A stretch of 59,029 bases of DNA from Desulfobacteraceae bacterium (GCA_024225635.1 JAAEMK010000916.1:1-59029); one strand, 5' to 3'. Shown: positions 44,585 to 54,615, counted from the first letter of the stretch. Notes: generated by a model from the letters alone, not told the origin. A program made the numbers and translations.

Positions 44585-44604
44585 GACCGGGAAAGCCCCC
44601 GGTC
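44585..44604 (+). terminator. Weak hairpin between hdrB and pntA
   Basis: Stem gaccggg/cccggtc with a short loop, followed only by tttgtc. It may attenuate but probably not fully end transcription, so pntAB could be part of the hdr operon at lower level. Confidence 0.35.
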
Positions 44605-44639
44605 TTTGTCATGATACATACCGCAAGGGAGGAAAATCC

Positions 44640-46223
44640 GTGAGGATAGGAATACCAAAAGAAATTCATAAAGGTGAAAAGCGCACGGCGGCAACTCCGG
44701 AAACAGTAGCCAAGCTAATAACCTTGGGTTTTTCAGTCATTGTCGAAAGCGGCACGGGCATTCCCGCAGGATACACCGACGGCAGTTATTCCGGGCAGGG
44801 CGCTGAAATAGAAAGTGACACGGAAAAGCTCTGGAGACTGTCGGATATTATTTTAAAGGTCAGGCCCCCCGGGTTTCACACTGGAGCCGGCAGGCATGAA
44901 GCTGATTTCCTGGCGGAAGGCAAAACGCTTATTTCATTTATCCAGCCTGCGGAAAACAAAGCGCTTCTTGAAACATTCAATGCAAACAAAGCAAATGTTC
45001 TGGCCATGGATTGCGTCCCAAGAATCACACGGGCCCAGAAAATCGATGCTTTAACTTCCATGGCCAACATTGCCGGATACAGGGCTGTGATTGAAGCGGC
45101 ATCACACTTCGGAAGGTTCTTCACCGGCCAGATTACCGCAGCCGGAAGTGTCCCTCCCGCAAAAGTGCTTGTCATCGGCGCCGGTATTGCCGGGCTTTCG
45201 GCAATCGGAACCGCAAACGGCCTTGGAGCCATTGTCCGTTCTTTTGACACAAGACCTGAAGTAAAAGAGCAGGTTGAAAGCATGGGAGCAAGTTTTCTTG
45301 AACTTGATTTTAAAGAGGACGGCAACGGAGCAGGCGGTTACGCAAAGGTGATGAGCCCTGAATTCATAAAAGCTGAAATGGAACTGTTCAGCCGCCAGGC
45401 AAAAGAGGTGGATGTCATCATCACAACGGCTATGATTCCGGGTAAAAAAGCCCCTCTCCTGCTCAGTGCCGACCTTGTTAAATCCATGAAACGCGGAAGC
45501 GTCATTGTTGACCTTGCCTCGGAACAAGGGGGCAACTGTGAACTTACCGAACCCGGCAAAGTGACGGAAAAGCACGGTGTAACCCTTATCGGGTATACTG
45601 ACATGGTCAGCAGGCTACCCGCCCAGTCAAGCAGGCTATACGGAAACAATCTCCTGCGCCTCATGGAAGAGCTGACCCCCGAAAAAGACGGAATCCTTAA
45701 TCTGAACATGGACGATGGGATGATTCGAAGCATGACGGTTGTCCTCAAAGGAGAAACCATATGGCCACCACCTGCCATTGAACCGGCTCCCGTGGCGCCT
45801 CGTCCGGAAAAACCGGAAAAAAAGGCGGAAACGACAGCTCCGCCAAAAGCACAAAAAAAGGAAAGAGGTTTTGGTCCAATATTGGCGCTTGCTGTTTCAG
45901 CAGTCCTTCTGCTTCTGCTTGGAAAAATTGCTCCCCCCGATTTTCTGAAACACCTGACCGTTTTTGTTCTGGCCTGCTTTACCGGATACATGGTGGTCTG
46001 GAACGTCACCCCGGCACTGCACACTCCGCTGATGAGCGTGACCAATGCCATAAGCGGTATTATCGTCATCGGCGCGCTGCTCCAGGTTTCCGGCCCTGGG
46101 GGCGGTATTGTGACGATTCTTGGGGCAATAGCCGTATTTATCGCAACAATCAACATAGCCGGCGGATTCCTTGTTACACAACGAATGCTGAAGATGTTCA
46201 AAAAGAGAGGCAACAATGGGTAG
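44640..46223 (+). CDS. pntA: NAD(P) transhydrogenase subunit alpha
   Basis: 527 residues, the complete PntA form with the NAD(H)-binding domain ([14 protein letters not shown] at the start, NAD site [18 protein letters not shown] about residue 179, [13 protein letters not shown]) and a C-terminal membrane part of four helices (about 410-527). Between them is a Pro/Lys-rich linker (about 385-405). Starts with GTG after gggagga. Couples hydride transfer between NADH and NADP+ to proton movement, so here it probably balances NADPH with the Hdr complex. Codon use is somewhat more AT-rich than in the hdr genes upstream. Confidence 0.95.
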   Translation: MRIGIPKEIHKGEKRTAATPETVAKLITLGFSVIVESGTGIPAGYTDGSYSGQGAEIESDTEKLWRLSDIILKVRPPGFHTGAGRHEADFLAEGKTLISFIQPAENKALLETFNANKANVLAMDCVPRITRAQKIDALTSMANIAGYRAVIEAASHFGRFFTGQITAAGSVPPAKVLVIGAGIAGLSAIGTANGLGAIVRSFDTRPEVKEQVESMGASFLELDFKEDGNGAGGYAKVMSPEFIKAEMELFSRQAKEVDVIITTAMIPGKKAPLLLSADLVKSMKRGSVIVDLASEQGGNCELTEPGKVTEKHGVTLIGYTDMVSRLPAQSSRLYGNNLLRLMEELTPEKDGILNLNMDDGMIRSMTVVLKGETIWPPPAIEPAPVAPRPEKPEKKAETTAPPKAQKKERGFGPILALAVSAVLLLLLGKIAPPDFLKHLTVFVLACFTGYMVVWNVTPALHTPLMSVTNAISGIIVIGALLQVSGPGGGIVTILGAIAVFIATINIAGGFLVTQRMLKMFKKRGNNG

Positions 46224-47613
46224 CGGAATCATTACAACATCATATATTATTGCAAGTGTGCTTTTTATTCTGTCCCTGGGCGGACTGAGTAGTCAAGAAA
46301 GCGCCCGAAGAGGAAACATCTATGGTATTCTTGGAATGGCGATTGCCCTGATTGCAACCATCTCAAGTGCACAGGTCACGGGTTATGCAATCATTGCCGT
46401 TGCAACAACACTTGGAGGGATTGCCGGAATTATTGTCGCCCTGAGGGTACGGATGACCAGTATGCCCGAGCTTGTAGCCATCCTTCACAGTTTTGTGGGA
46501 CTTGCCGCCGTACTGGTCGGCTTTTCAAGTTACCTTGATCCCGGGGCATCACACACCGGAATCGAAAAAACCATCCATGAAACAGAGGTCTGTCTTGGGG
46601 TCCTTATCGGGGCTGTAACATTTACAGGCTCAGTCATTGCGTTCGGCAAGCTCCGTGCACTGATCGGAAGCAAACCCGTATGTATTAAGGGCCGCCATTA
46701 CCTGAATCTTACCGCCGCCCTTGTCTGTATCTGGCTCGGATTTGTTTTTGTGGGAGCTGAAAGTACCGCGGCAGGTGTCATCTCTCTTACAATCATGACG
46801 CTGATTGCATTTGGATTCGGCGTACATATGGTTATGGCCATCGGCGGCGCCGACATGCCTGTTGTCATTTCAATGCTCAACAGTTACTCCGGCTGGGCCG
46901 CGGCTGCAACCGGATTCATGCTGGGTAATGATCTTCTGATCATTGCGGGAGCGCTTGTGGGAAGCAGCGGGGCCATTCTTTCCTATATCATGTGCAGGGC
47001 CATGAACAGGAGGCTGATAAACGTTATCGCAGGTGGTTTCGGAGAAGCCCCTTCCAGCTCTTCAAGTTGTGAAGTCTCCGGTGAAGTTGTTGCCGCCTCT
47101 GTTGAAGAAACAGCCGAACTGCTGAAAGAATCCAAAAGTGTTGTTATCGTTCCGGGGTACGGCATGGCAGTGGCACAGGCCCAGCATATGGTATCCGTAC
47201 TGACTAAAAAACTTACGGACAGGGGGGTACGGATAAGATTCGGCATTCATCCGGTTGCGGGCAGAATGCCCGGACATATGAATGTGCTTCTGGCTGAAGC
47301 AAAGATCCCCTATGACATCGTGCTGGAAATGGATGAAATCAATGATGATTTAAAAGATACGGATGTGAGTCTTGTCATCGGGGCCAATGATATTGTAAAC
47401 CCGAGCGCCCTTGATGATCCGGCAAGCCCCATCGCGGGCATGCCGGTTCTTCAAGTGTGGCGCTCAAAAACCGTCATTGTCATGAAACGAAGCATGGCGG
47501 CCGGGTACGCCGGTGTTGAGAACCCACTCTTTTTCAAGGAGAACACACGCATGTTATTCGGTGATGCCAAAGAGACCCTGGATTCGGTCATTCAACATAT
47601 AAACAACTCATAA
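46216..47613 (+). CDS. pntB: NAD(P) transhydrogenase subunit beta
   Basis: 465 residues: about eight membrane helices (1-265) and the NADP(H)-binding domain (about 290-465) with [34 protein letters not shown] and [16 protein letters not shown], all classical PntB signatures. The start overlaps pntA by eight bases. With PntA it forms the proton-translocating transhydrogenase in the inner membrane. It is convergent with the CHAT gene. Confidence 0.96.
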   Translation: MGSGIITTSYIIASVLFILSLGGLSSQESARRGNIYGILGMAIALIATISSAQVTGYAIIAVATTLGGIAGIIVALRVRMTSMPELVAILHSFVGLAAVLVGFSSYLDPGASHTGIEKTIHETEVCLGVLIGAVTFTGSVIAFGKLRALIGSKPVCIKGRHYLNLTAALVCIWLGFVFVGAESTAAGVISLTIMTLIAFGFGVHMVMAIGGADMPVVISMLNSYSGWAAAATGFMLGNDLLIIAGALVGSSGAILSYIMCRAMNRRLINVIAGGFGEAPSSSSSCEVSGEVVAASVEETAELLKESKSVVIVPGYGMAVAQAQHMVSVLTKKLTDRGVRIRFGIHPVAGRMPGHMNVLLAEAKIPYDIVLEMDEINDDLKDTDVSLVIGANDIVNPSALDDPASPIAGMPVLQVWRSKTVIVMKRSMAAGYAGVENPLFFKENTRMLFGDAKETLDSVIQHINNS

Positions 47614-47655
47614 AACGAGATCAGATTTTACCTTACCAAGAAGCTTGTTGGTAAA

Positions 47656-47677
47656 GATCCCGGCCATGGCCAGGATC
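47656..47677 (-). terminator. Hairpin between convergent genes
   Basis: gatcccggcc / ggccaggatc form an interrupted stem; on the minus strand it is followed by ttt after the CHAT gene. A smaller stem, taccaa/ttggta, lies next to it (47636-47655). Either could stop transcription in one or both directions; the T tracts are short. Confidence 0.35.
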
Positions 47678-47725
47678 TCATTTCAGGCGAAATCTCATTT
47701 CAGGCGAAATCTCATTTCAAGCGAA
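47675..47725. repeat. Three tandem 17-bp repeats
   Basis: atctcatttcaggcgaa occurs twice exactly and a third time with one change (47675-47691, 47692-47708, 47709-47725), right after the CHAT gene's stop codon on the minus strand. No function seen. Confidence 0.85.
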
Positions 47726-47733
47726 TCCCGAGC

Positions 47734-49695
47734 TCACCTCACGTTGAGCTCGGAGTAGCCAAGGGAATCAAGAGCCGCCCGGGCAAGCTCCGCCCATTCC
47801 TCCCTGCACCAGATCCCGGCATATCGCAAGAATTGGCGGGTGGTGGATTTTACCGGAAATTCATCCGGCTCACAGAGTTCCGTAATTTTTTTACAGCAAA
47901 GCTCTATTTCCACCCTAGCGGCTTCCTTGCGGTATTCCTCTCCGCCAAAAACGGTGCCGAGCAGATACAACTCCGCCAATGTCGCATTTGCCCAGATCCT
48001 TTCCCTCCCGGCCGTATAGGGCAACTGCCATTGGTTGATCTGAAGCGCCGCATTCCACAATCTGCCATATTCTTTTTTCAACCGGGACATTTCACCGCTA
48101 CTGTCGAGGCTCGTAATGGCGAGCATCGACAGATATTGGGTAATTACCCAGTGATTTGTCGTTTCCGTTTTAACGGCTTTCAGGTAAAACTCACAGGACT
48201 TCCGATAGGCTTTCAGAACCAATTGTTCGTTATTTTTCACCTGCCCGGTCTGGTAGGCGATGCCGATCCGCTTTTCACTGGCGCCGCTCAACCCCAGGCG
48301 TTCGGAAAGCTCCTTCGGATTGGATAATGCGACAGGATCTTCACGCCATTCTTTAAGTACTTGTCGAATTTCGGTACACAGGGTTTTCATTTCTTCTTCA
48401 ACATTGTCTTTTTCCGGGGCAGGTGACTTGCCATTGCCCAGGAGATCATCGATCCGCGCAAATTTGGTTTCGATCTTACTGCGAGTCTGTTTGTCACGAA
48501 AGTCACCGACCTGTGTCTCAAAGTTCCAGGGAACGGTCGCATAGGCCACGATACTCGCCCAATCATGGGTCCTGGGGCAGGAGGTTCTCAAATTTTGCCT
48601 CAACTCATGGAGCACCATGCGGGGGTCGGCCCCATCCAGCAGCCGGGTGTACAAGACCTCCGTGAAAATATTGGAAGCGCGCATCCAGAGCGGAAACTGG
48701 GAGGCAAAGACCCAGGGAATGCCGGCTGCATGTATTTCATGGGCTATACTGCCGCCCGGGGTGAGCACCGTTTTTACATTGCCCGAATCGCAGGTGGCAA
48801 GGGACAGCACAGTTGGCCGCCCCCGGCAGGTGCTTGCCTTTGCCTGATCCATGGTGAGGGCAATGGCAAGCCGTTCTCCCCCGACGATATCCATCTCTCC
48901 CGGCCTGGAACTGCTGCACAAGGCTACTCCGTATCGGCGGTCACCTGCATGCTCATAGGATGCCCCGTGGGCCAGGATATGGACATGGGTATATTCATCT
49001 TTGATACAGGCCTGGCGGATCTGATCCAGGGTTGCCTCCGGCAGTATGGTGATGACTTTTTTTATTTCATGCAGCTTATCCTTTGGATTGTCCTTGACCG
49101 GCACCCAGGGATCAATGGCGCGGCGAAGGGCATTCAGGTGCTTTTCAGCGGGAACCTGCGCCACCCCGGCCGGGTTTGCAAAAACAAACAGGATTTTGGG
49201 GGGGCGATTCCATTCCACGGGCAAGGGGCGTCCCCGGCGAACCTCTCTGGTCATGGTGACCGGTGTGTTTGTTTGCAGGAAAAGGGGAGAACCGGAGCCC
49301 GGAAAGCCGTCAGCCGCAATGGCTGTCTCAAAGGGCAGGGCGCTGAGCTCAAAAGCGGAAAGGGAGAGCCGCAGATGCACAATTTTCCCTTTCTCGGACC
49401 GGGCGCCCCCAAGCTCGGAGAGCAACGCCGGAACCCGGCCGAAAATTTTGCCGATGATCTCGCCCAGGTCCCGCAATTCGGCCTCACGCTGGCTTTGAGC
49501 CACCGTGGTATCCTTGATGGAATAGCGAAGCCGGTCTAAACGGGTAAGAAGCTGTCGCTGTTCAAAGGGTATGTTTACCGTTACCGGTCCTTCCGCGCCG
49601 CAGAGGACGAGATACGGCGTAAGCGGTGAGAGAAGCTGGTTGTGGGACGGACCGGAGCGCAGGATTTCAAGTTTGATGTTGCGGATTGCCGGCAT
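47734..49695 (-). CDS. CHAT domain (caspase-like) protease
   Basis: 653 residues from the ATG at 49695 (agagg eight bases upstream). The N-terminal 110 residues are beta-rich; the CHAT domain (about 155-385) carries His243 in VHILAHGAS and Cys302 in LSLATCDSGN, the two catalytic residues of the caspase-HetF fold. The C-terminal 230 residues are helical, with TPR-like pairs (LKAYRKSCEFYLKAV, RIWANATLAELYLLG). CHAT proteases act in conflict and cell-death systems by cutting partner proteins. Its start overlaps the phosphoesterase gene, so they are co-translated; the possible substrate would be a protein of this operon. Confidence 0.88.
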   Translation of the reverse strand: MPAIRNIKLEILRSGPSHNQLLSPLTPYLVLCGAEGPVTVNIPFEQRQLLTRLDRLRYSIKDTTVAQSQREAELRDLGEIIGKIFGRVPALLSELGGARSEKGKIVHLRLSLSAFELSALPFETAIAADGFPGSGSPLFLQTNTPVTMTREVRRGRPLPVEWNRPPKILFVFANPAGVAQVPAEKHLNALRRAIDPWVPVKDNPKDKLHEIKKVITILPEATLDQIRQACIKDEYTHVHILAHGASYEHAGDRRYGVALCSSSRPGEMDIVGGERLAIALTMDQAKASTCRGRPTVLSLATCDSGNVKTVLTPGGSIAHEIHAAGIPWVFASQFPLWMRASNIFTEVLYTRLLDGADPRMVLHELRQNLRTSCPRTHDWASIVAYATVPWNFETQVGDFRDKQTRSKIETKFARIDDLLGNGKSPAPEKDNVEEEMKTLCTEIRQVLKEWREDPVALSNPKELSERLGLSGASEKRIGIAYQTGQVKNNEQLVLKAYRKSCEFYLKAVKTETTNHWVITQYLSMLAITSLDSSGEMSRLKKEYGRLWNAALQINQWQLPYTAGRERIWANATLAELYLLGTVFGGEEYRKEAARVEIELCCKKITELCEPDEFPVKSTTRQFLRYAGIWCREEWAELARAALDSLGYSELNVR

Positions 49696-49700
49696 TCTCT

Positions 49701-51194
49701 TCACCTCTCAAATTCTTTGATCAGTTTTGGGGTCACACGTTCACCGTCGTCCCGGATGTGAACCAGCCGGCCGGTCTCCTTGCCGTCCCGGGAGGTTATG
49801 CAGACTGCGCTGCTTTGATCCAGGACAAAGGGAACCTTGTTGAATTCGGCATCATCAATGTCTTTCATGGTGCTACTGCTAAGCAGCTCAAAAACCGGTT
49901 TGAATGATTTTTCATTTTTGAGCATTTCCTTAGTGAAACGAAGAAGGCGGATCCAGGTACCGCAGTTGAAATAGAAACGGCCGCCCCCAAGATCAATGGC
50001 CCGCTCGAGATGGGTATGGCCGGTGACGATGAAATTAATCCTGGTTCCAACGGTGCCGACAATCTCTTTGAATGTATCATCCTTGTTTTCGATATCAAAG
50101 GTGCGGTCATCCTTGAGCCAGTCCTCAAGCGCCCGGCGAAGCGCCTCAACCTTACTGACACCTCGGAACCATCCGGTGATCCGGTCCCAGATATATCCGG
50201 CCGTACCAAGGGTTTCATCCAGGGGCTCGGTGGCCGCGCTGCCGGTTTTATATTCATCTTCGGCCGAGAGCAGCATGGAGTCGGCAGTCTTGGAGGCGCC
50301 ACCGGCAGGATGACGCAATCCTTCCGTAAGACTCGGCCCAAGCAGGCTCTCCACGTTGGCGTAACGGGGGGCTTCATCCGAAGAGTCGCTGAATCCGTCT
50401 GCCGAGAGGCGTTTGTCAACTTCATTACGATCCATCACCTTTTTGCCGATAATGGGCAGAAGCCGGTCGATCTTTTCGACCTGTCCCGGGTCGAGGGCCA
50501 GCAGCACGCCGACAGCAGCCTCTGCTTCCGGTTTCAACAGGTCGATCCACGGGTAATTGTGTTTCACCGTATTCAACACTTCCTTGACCATCCTGGTGCC
50601 GGCATTGGGCTCCCATTCGCCCGGTTCCAGGCTACGGTCGGCGTTCAGGCGGCGGGCGAGCCTTGAAAGATCTTCGTACCGGTTGAAATTCCAGGCATCC
50701 ACTTCATTTCCGTGGGTGCAAAATACCCGGGATTTACCCACCAGGCAGGAGTAGCCGGCCCCGGTGGTGGAAAAAACGATTCGGGCGCGAGCCTTCAGGT
50801 CCTCGCCGGCAAGGGTCTCAACGATTGCCCGCTGAACAACGGGAAAGGAGAGTTCAAGATCGTGGTTGCCTATGGCAAGAACAAGGGTACGCCGGTCTGC
50901 TTTTACAAAATCAGCCAGGGCCCTCCAGATTGGTTCAAAGGATGCATCCGTCATGATTCTTCGGACAATCCTTTCGGCATTCTCAACAGCAATGAAATCT
51001 GAATTATCTTCCGCAAGGGTGTCGATGATGTCGCCGTTGAGAACAAGGGCCACGCGCTCGTCCGGACGCTGTTCTGCCACCCAGCGGACAAATGCCGCCA
51101 GCCGTTTTGTCTTTCCCAGGATCTGAGAACCATCAGGACCGCCCATGTGAAGGTCGGAAACAACGTGTATTTCGTCAAATTTCGGCAGTTTCAT
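49701..51194 (-). CDS. Calcineurin-like metallophosphoesterase
   Basis: 497 residues. The five metal-binding blocks are intact: VVSDLHMGG (about 12), LNGDIID (about 53), IGNHD (about 107), CTHGNE (about 160) and VTGHTHLE (about 408). Between the fourth and fifth blocks lies an unusually long insertion of about 240 residues, partly helical, so it is far bigger than a minimal phosphoesterase. No signal peptide; cytoplasmic. Substrate unknown (protein, nucleotide or cyclic nucleotide all possible). Strong ribosome site aaggaga; between YqiK-like and CHAT genes. Confidence 0.87.
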   Translation of the reverse strand: MKLPKFDEIHVVSDLHMGGPDGSQILGKTKRLAAFVRWVAEQRPDERVALVLNGDIIDTLAEDNSDFIAVENAERIVRRIMTDASFEPIWRALADFVKADRRTLVLAIGNHDLELSFPVVQRAIVETLAGEDLKARARIVFSTTGAGYSCLVGKSRVFCTHGNEVDAWNFNRYEDLSRLARRLNADRSLEPGEWEPNAGTRMVKEVLNTVKHNYPWIDLLKPEAEAAVGVLLALDPGQVEKIDRLLPIIGKKVMDRNEVDKRLSADGFSDSSDEAPRYANVESLLGPSLTEGLRHPAGGASKTADSMLLSAEDEYKTGSAATEPLDETLGTAGYIWDRITGWFRGVSKVEALRRALEDWLKDDRTFDIENKDDTFKEIVGTVGTRINFIVTGHTHLERAIDLGGGRFYFNCGTWIRLLRFTKEMLKNEKSFKPVFELLSSSTMKDIDDAEFNKVPFVLDQSSAVCITSRDGKETGRLVHIRDDGERVTPKLIKEFER

Positions 51195-51222
51195 TTTTTC
51201 TCCTTATCTCCTCTATTGTTAT

Positions 51223-52968
51223 TTATTCGGTTTTATCGGCATCATCAGCTTTTAATCCCGAGGTGAGCCCGTTGATATCCCCGGCTTTGATTCCGATCTC
51301 CGCCATCAATGAATCGATCAGGGGCGCCTGCCCCCTGTATTTAAGCGCACTGTTAACAAGCTGGTCGGAAAGGCTGTTGGGGCCTTGGACGGTATGTTCT
51401 CCATCTGCGGGGGCATTGTTGACACCTGTCAGGCCATCCACGTGGATAATCTTTATTCCGTCGATATTCTCCATGGGTTTTACGCTTTCCTTTATAATCA
51501 TGGGCAAATACTTGATAAGCGCCATTCGAACCTGCATGGCGATCTGCTGGTCGGACAGAATATTACTGGACTCATTGATCGCCCTTTGTCCTTCAGCATC
51601 AACGGCATAGCGCTTTTCAGCAGCCTCGGCCTTCATTTTTTCAGCCTCCGCCTCACCCTGGGCTTTTATACGCACTTTGTCCGCTTCCGCGTTGGCGGTC
51701 GTTCTAACCGCTTCAGCCTGATCCATTGCGGAGATCTTATCCGCTTCAGCGGCAATTTTAATTTTAATGGCATCCCGTTCGGCATTCTCCCGGGCTTTGA
51801 CCAGCTCAACGGCTTTGGCACGTTCAGCAATTTCAGTATCCCGTACCGTTACAACAGCCTCTTCCTCTTTTACGGCGACGGCCAGGGCACGATCGGCCTC
51901 GGCCTGGGCTTCCGACTTGGCTTTTGATTTTTCCGCAATGGCAATCGCTCTATCCTGTTCCGCTAATTCCAGGGTTTTCTTTTTCTCAATTTCAGAACTT
52001 TCAATTGCCTTTTCCTTTAGAATGTCTTTTTCTTTCAACAGCTTGTCTTTTTCAATGCGTTCCTCTTCAACCGACCGTTCCGCCAGGATGCTTGACATAT
52101 CCACATTCTTCTGGGATTCAATCTGGGTCTGTTCCGCTTCCCGCTTCTTTTCCGCCTGTTCCTGCGCAATCTCGGACATTTGAGCCGCACGGCGAATTTC
52201 AATCTCCCTTTCCTGTTTTAATTTTGCATACTCTTCTTCCTTTGCTATTTCAAGCTTCTGGCGTTCCGCTTCCAGGTTTTTACTGGCAATGGCGACTTCC
52301 GTATCCTGCTCGATGTCATTCCTCTTTTTTCGCCGTTCTTCAATTTTCTCGGTCAGTTTGGTCAACCCCTCGGCATCAAATGCATTGTCCGGATTAAAAT
52401 GGGATTTATTTGTCTGGTCCAATCCTGTCAACGACACGGTTTCAAGCTCAAGACCGTTCTTTAACAGGTCTTCCGTTACGACCTGCTGTACCTTTTGCAC
52501 AAAATCAACCCGCTGCTCATGCAGTTCTTCCATGGCCATTTCCGCAGCCACCGCACGCAACGCATCGACAAATTTACCCTCCACGAGCTTTTTCAGCTCT
52601 TCGGGATTCATGGTTTTAAGTCCCAGGGTCTGGGCCGCGCTTGCAATGGCATCTTCCGTGGGTTTTGCCCGGACATAAAATTCCGCGGCCACATCAACCC
52701 GCATACGGTCCCGGGTGATCAATGCCTGTTCATTATTTCGCTGGACTTCAAGACGAAGGGTATTCATGTTCACGGGAATCACTTCATGGAAAACCGGTAA
52801 AACCAGGGCCCCCCCGTTCACTATCACCTTTTGCCCGCCAAAACCGGTTCTGACAAACGAAATTTCCTTGGTGGCCCGTTTGTACAATTTCGCAAGAATC
52901 AAGACCATTGTGATCAAGGCGACCAGTATGACACCGGCTATGACCAGTATGTCCATCATGTTTCCCAT
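51223..52968 (-). CDS. yqiK: Flotillin-like SPFH/Band 7 membrane protein (YqiK family)
   Basis: About 581 residues from the ATG at 52968 (gggagga upstream). One N-terminal membrane helix (about 5-28), an SPFH domain (about 45-210; ALITRDRMRVDVAAEFYVRA), then a very long coiled coil of Glu/Ala/Lys repeats (about 210-470; AEADRALAVAVKEEEA), as in flotillins, and a short C-terminal segment. Such proteins form membrane microdomains and often pair with an NfeD/YqiJ partner, encoded just upstream here. Confidence 0.9.
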   Translation of the reverse strand: MGNMMDILVIAGVILVALITMVLILAKLYKRATKEISFVRTGFGGQKVIVNGGALVLPVFHEVIPVNMNTLRLEVQRNNEQALITRDRMRVDVAAEFYVRAKPTEDAIASAAQTLGLKTMNPEELKKLVEGKFVDALRAVAAEMAMEELHEQRVDFVQKVQQVVTEDLLKNGLELETVSLTGLDQTNKSHFNPDNAFDAEGLTKLTEKIEERRKKRNDIEQDTEVAIASKNLEAERQKLEIAKEEEYAKLKQEREIEIRRAAQMSEIAQEQAEKKREAEQTQIESQKNVDMSSILAERSVEEERIEKDKLLKEKDILKEKAIESSEIEKKKTLELAEQDRAIAIAEKSKAKSEAQAEADRALAVAVKEEEAVVTVRDTEIAERAKAVELVKARENAERDAIKIKIAAEADKISAMDQAEAVRTTANAEADKVRIKAQGEAEAEKMKAEAAEKRYAVDAEGQRAINESSNILSDQQIAMQVRMALIKYLPMIIKESVKPMENIDGIKIIHVDGLTGVNNAPADGEHTVQGPNSLSDQLVNSALKYRGQAPLIDSLMAEIGIKAGDINGLTSGLKADDADKTE

Positions 52969-53016
52969 TTCGTCCTCCCCTTTGAACAACAGTTGTTTTC
53001 GTTTGTCCCGCAGCTT

Positions 53017-53706
53017 CTATTCCATGTCCTGCAAAGCCGCCATTGGATTTTGAATCGCTTTGTATCCGGAACTTGTCTGGCTGACGATCAGGACCTGATC
53101 CCCCTGGTTGAACTCTTCCGCTTCCAGGTCGGGTTCCACCATTATATAGTGGGTCGTTCCGAATTTGTCCTTTAACTTGGCCTGGGCAGGGTGGTTTTTA
53201 GCGGCCCTGCCTAAAGTGATGACGGCAACCCGCCCGATAAAGCTTTTTTCCGCAACCGCCTCGGTTTCATCCTTTGGCATGATCTTCCCAATAACACCTG
53301 TGACGGCCCTTACAAGGGGCAATGTCACCGGAAGCGTGATACCGGAAGCAATAAGACCGGGCAGCAGGTGGCCTGTTACCTTAAGGCAAACGGATTGAAT
53401 CAAAAGCCCCGCAAGGCCGAAAATGGTAAGAAACGCTATCAGGATGATTAAAAAAGGCACCTGGCCGATGCGAAGCCAGCCAAAGGTTTTGGTCAGTATC
53501 CCTGTTGTTGAAATATCCGGATGATCCAGATCTACATCGACATCCATATCCGCATCAATATCAAAATCCGGCATGAATGATTCCACCATACTGGAAAGCC
53601 CCATGCCGATCATGGTCGTGACGCCCTCCAGGCAGGCGATCATGATCATGATGGTCAATGAGACCATGAACGGCAGATTTTCTCCACGGAGCATGAATTC
53701 AATCAT
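53017..53706 (-). CDS. yqiJ: YqiJ-type membrane protein with OB-fold
   Basis: 229 residues. Three membrane segments (about 12-38, 80-105, 112-140) with an acidic loop DFDIDADMDVDVDLD between the first two, and a C-terminal OB-fold-like domain (GRVAVITLGRA...QGDQVLIVSQ). NfeD-type partner of the flotillin-like protein. The start codon overlaps the pspA stop (ATGA), so pspA, yqiJ and yqiK form one unit. Confidence 0.85.
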   Translation of the reverse strand: MIEFMLRGENLPFMVSLTIMIMIACLEGVTTMIGMGLSSMVESFMPDFDIDADMDVDVDLDHPDISTTGILTKTFGWLRIGQVPFLIILIAFLTIFGLAGLLIQSVCLKVTGHLLPGLIASGITLPVTLPLVRAVTGVIGKIMPKDETEAVAEKSFIGRVAVITLGRAAKNHPAQAKLKDKFGTTHYIMVEPDLEAEEFNQGDQVLIVSQTSSGYKAIQNPMAALQDME

Positions 53707-54389
53707 TTTGATTTCGCGTCCCCTTTGATCTTGGATAATCGTTCCTGTATCTTACTTTTCCGGGCAATTTCTTCAAGCTCCGCCAGCTGGGCGGCTGATT
53801 TTCTTTCAGATGCCAGCCCCTGACCGGGAATCCCCGTGGTTTTTTCAATCACCCTTTCAAATGCCGATTCCGCTTTCGAGACTTTATGTTCAACGCTGTC
53901 GGGCGCTTGGGAAGCGGGGTCACGCCCCATGGGCGCATCGGCTTCTTTCACCATGTTTCGAAACTGGATCAGTTCCTCTTTCATTTCCCGCTTTTTGGCC
54001 AGCAACGCATTGATATAGTTTTCAAGCTCTTTCTCCTGAAGATTGCAATCATCAACGGTTTCTTGAAGAATGGGAATTTGCGCCTCAATATCCAGTTGCC
54101 TTGCAATGGCAGCTTCCGCCAGGTCATCACGGTTTTCCTTGACGGCGAGCTCTATTTTTTCACTCAGATCCCCATGCTTTTTATTCTCTTCCGCAAGCTT
54201 TGAACCGGCAAGGTGTTTTTTGGCAACCATCCGTCCCAACTCACTCCGAAGATCATCGATTGCGGATTCAATCTCCCGGATGGATTCCGACAGGACTGTT
54301 TCAGGCGCTGAATTTTCCAATGATTCAACCAGGGAATGAACACTGCCGCTGATAATCCTGCCCACACGGCTGATTAGTTTTTCTTTCAT
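53703..54389 (-). CDS. pspA: PspA/IM30 family protein
   Basis: 228 residues, almost wholly helical, matching PspA/Vipp1 (ESCRT-III-like): N-terminal amphipathic helix (MKEKLISRVGRIISGSVHSLVESLE), then the helical hairpin (LRSELGRMVAKKHLAGSKL...). These coat and repair stressed inner membranes. Ribosome site aaggaga. The gene leads a run with yqiJ, yqiK, a phosphoesterase and a CHAT protease. I did not find a convincing -24/-12 promoter in front of it. Confidence 0.9.
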   Translation of the reverse strand: MKEKLISRVGRIISGSVHSLVESLENSAPETVLSESIREIESAIDDLRSELGRMVAKKHLAGSKLAEENKKHGDLSEKIELAVKENRDDLAEAAIARQLDIEAQIPILQETVDDCNLQEKELENYINALLAKKREMKEELIQFRNMVKEADAPMGRDPASQAPDSVEHKVSKAESAFERVIEKTTGIPGQGLASERKSAAQLAELEEIARKSKIQERLSKIKGDAKSK

Positions 54390-54450
54390 TTTTGTCTCCT
54401 TATCTTTGCATTAAGTTAATATCCTCTAATTTTTCTAATGGAGCAGCATT

Positions 54451-54615
54451 TTACTTGTCAGCAACATATTTGGGAAATCCAAGTCTTCGCCCGCCGATAT
54501 TGGCAGCTTCGGTAGTGACCGGCATTGTGAGTGAGTGCCAGCCTGTCTGGTCCATGTATTTACATCTCAGGAAGATACTCGCCTCAAGATAAGGCCCGAG
54601 CGGTTTGGTAAGTGA
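54451..54615 (-). pseudogene. Remnant of an acetoacetate decarboxylase-like gene
   Basis: A minus-strand open stretch ending at a stop at 54451 encodes LGPYLEASIFLRCKY followed by TGWHSLTMPVTTEAANIGGR and RLGFPKYVADK. The last part resembles the core of acetoacetate decarboxylase-family proteins (GR...GFPK), but both the N-terminus and C-terminus are missing. There is no good start codon or ribosome site. It fills the 236-base gap between the DUF3124 gene and pspA. The identification is by pattern only. Confidence 0.5.
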
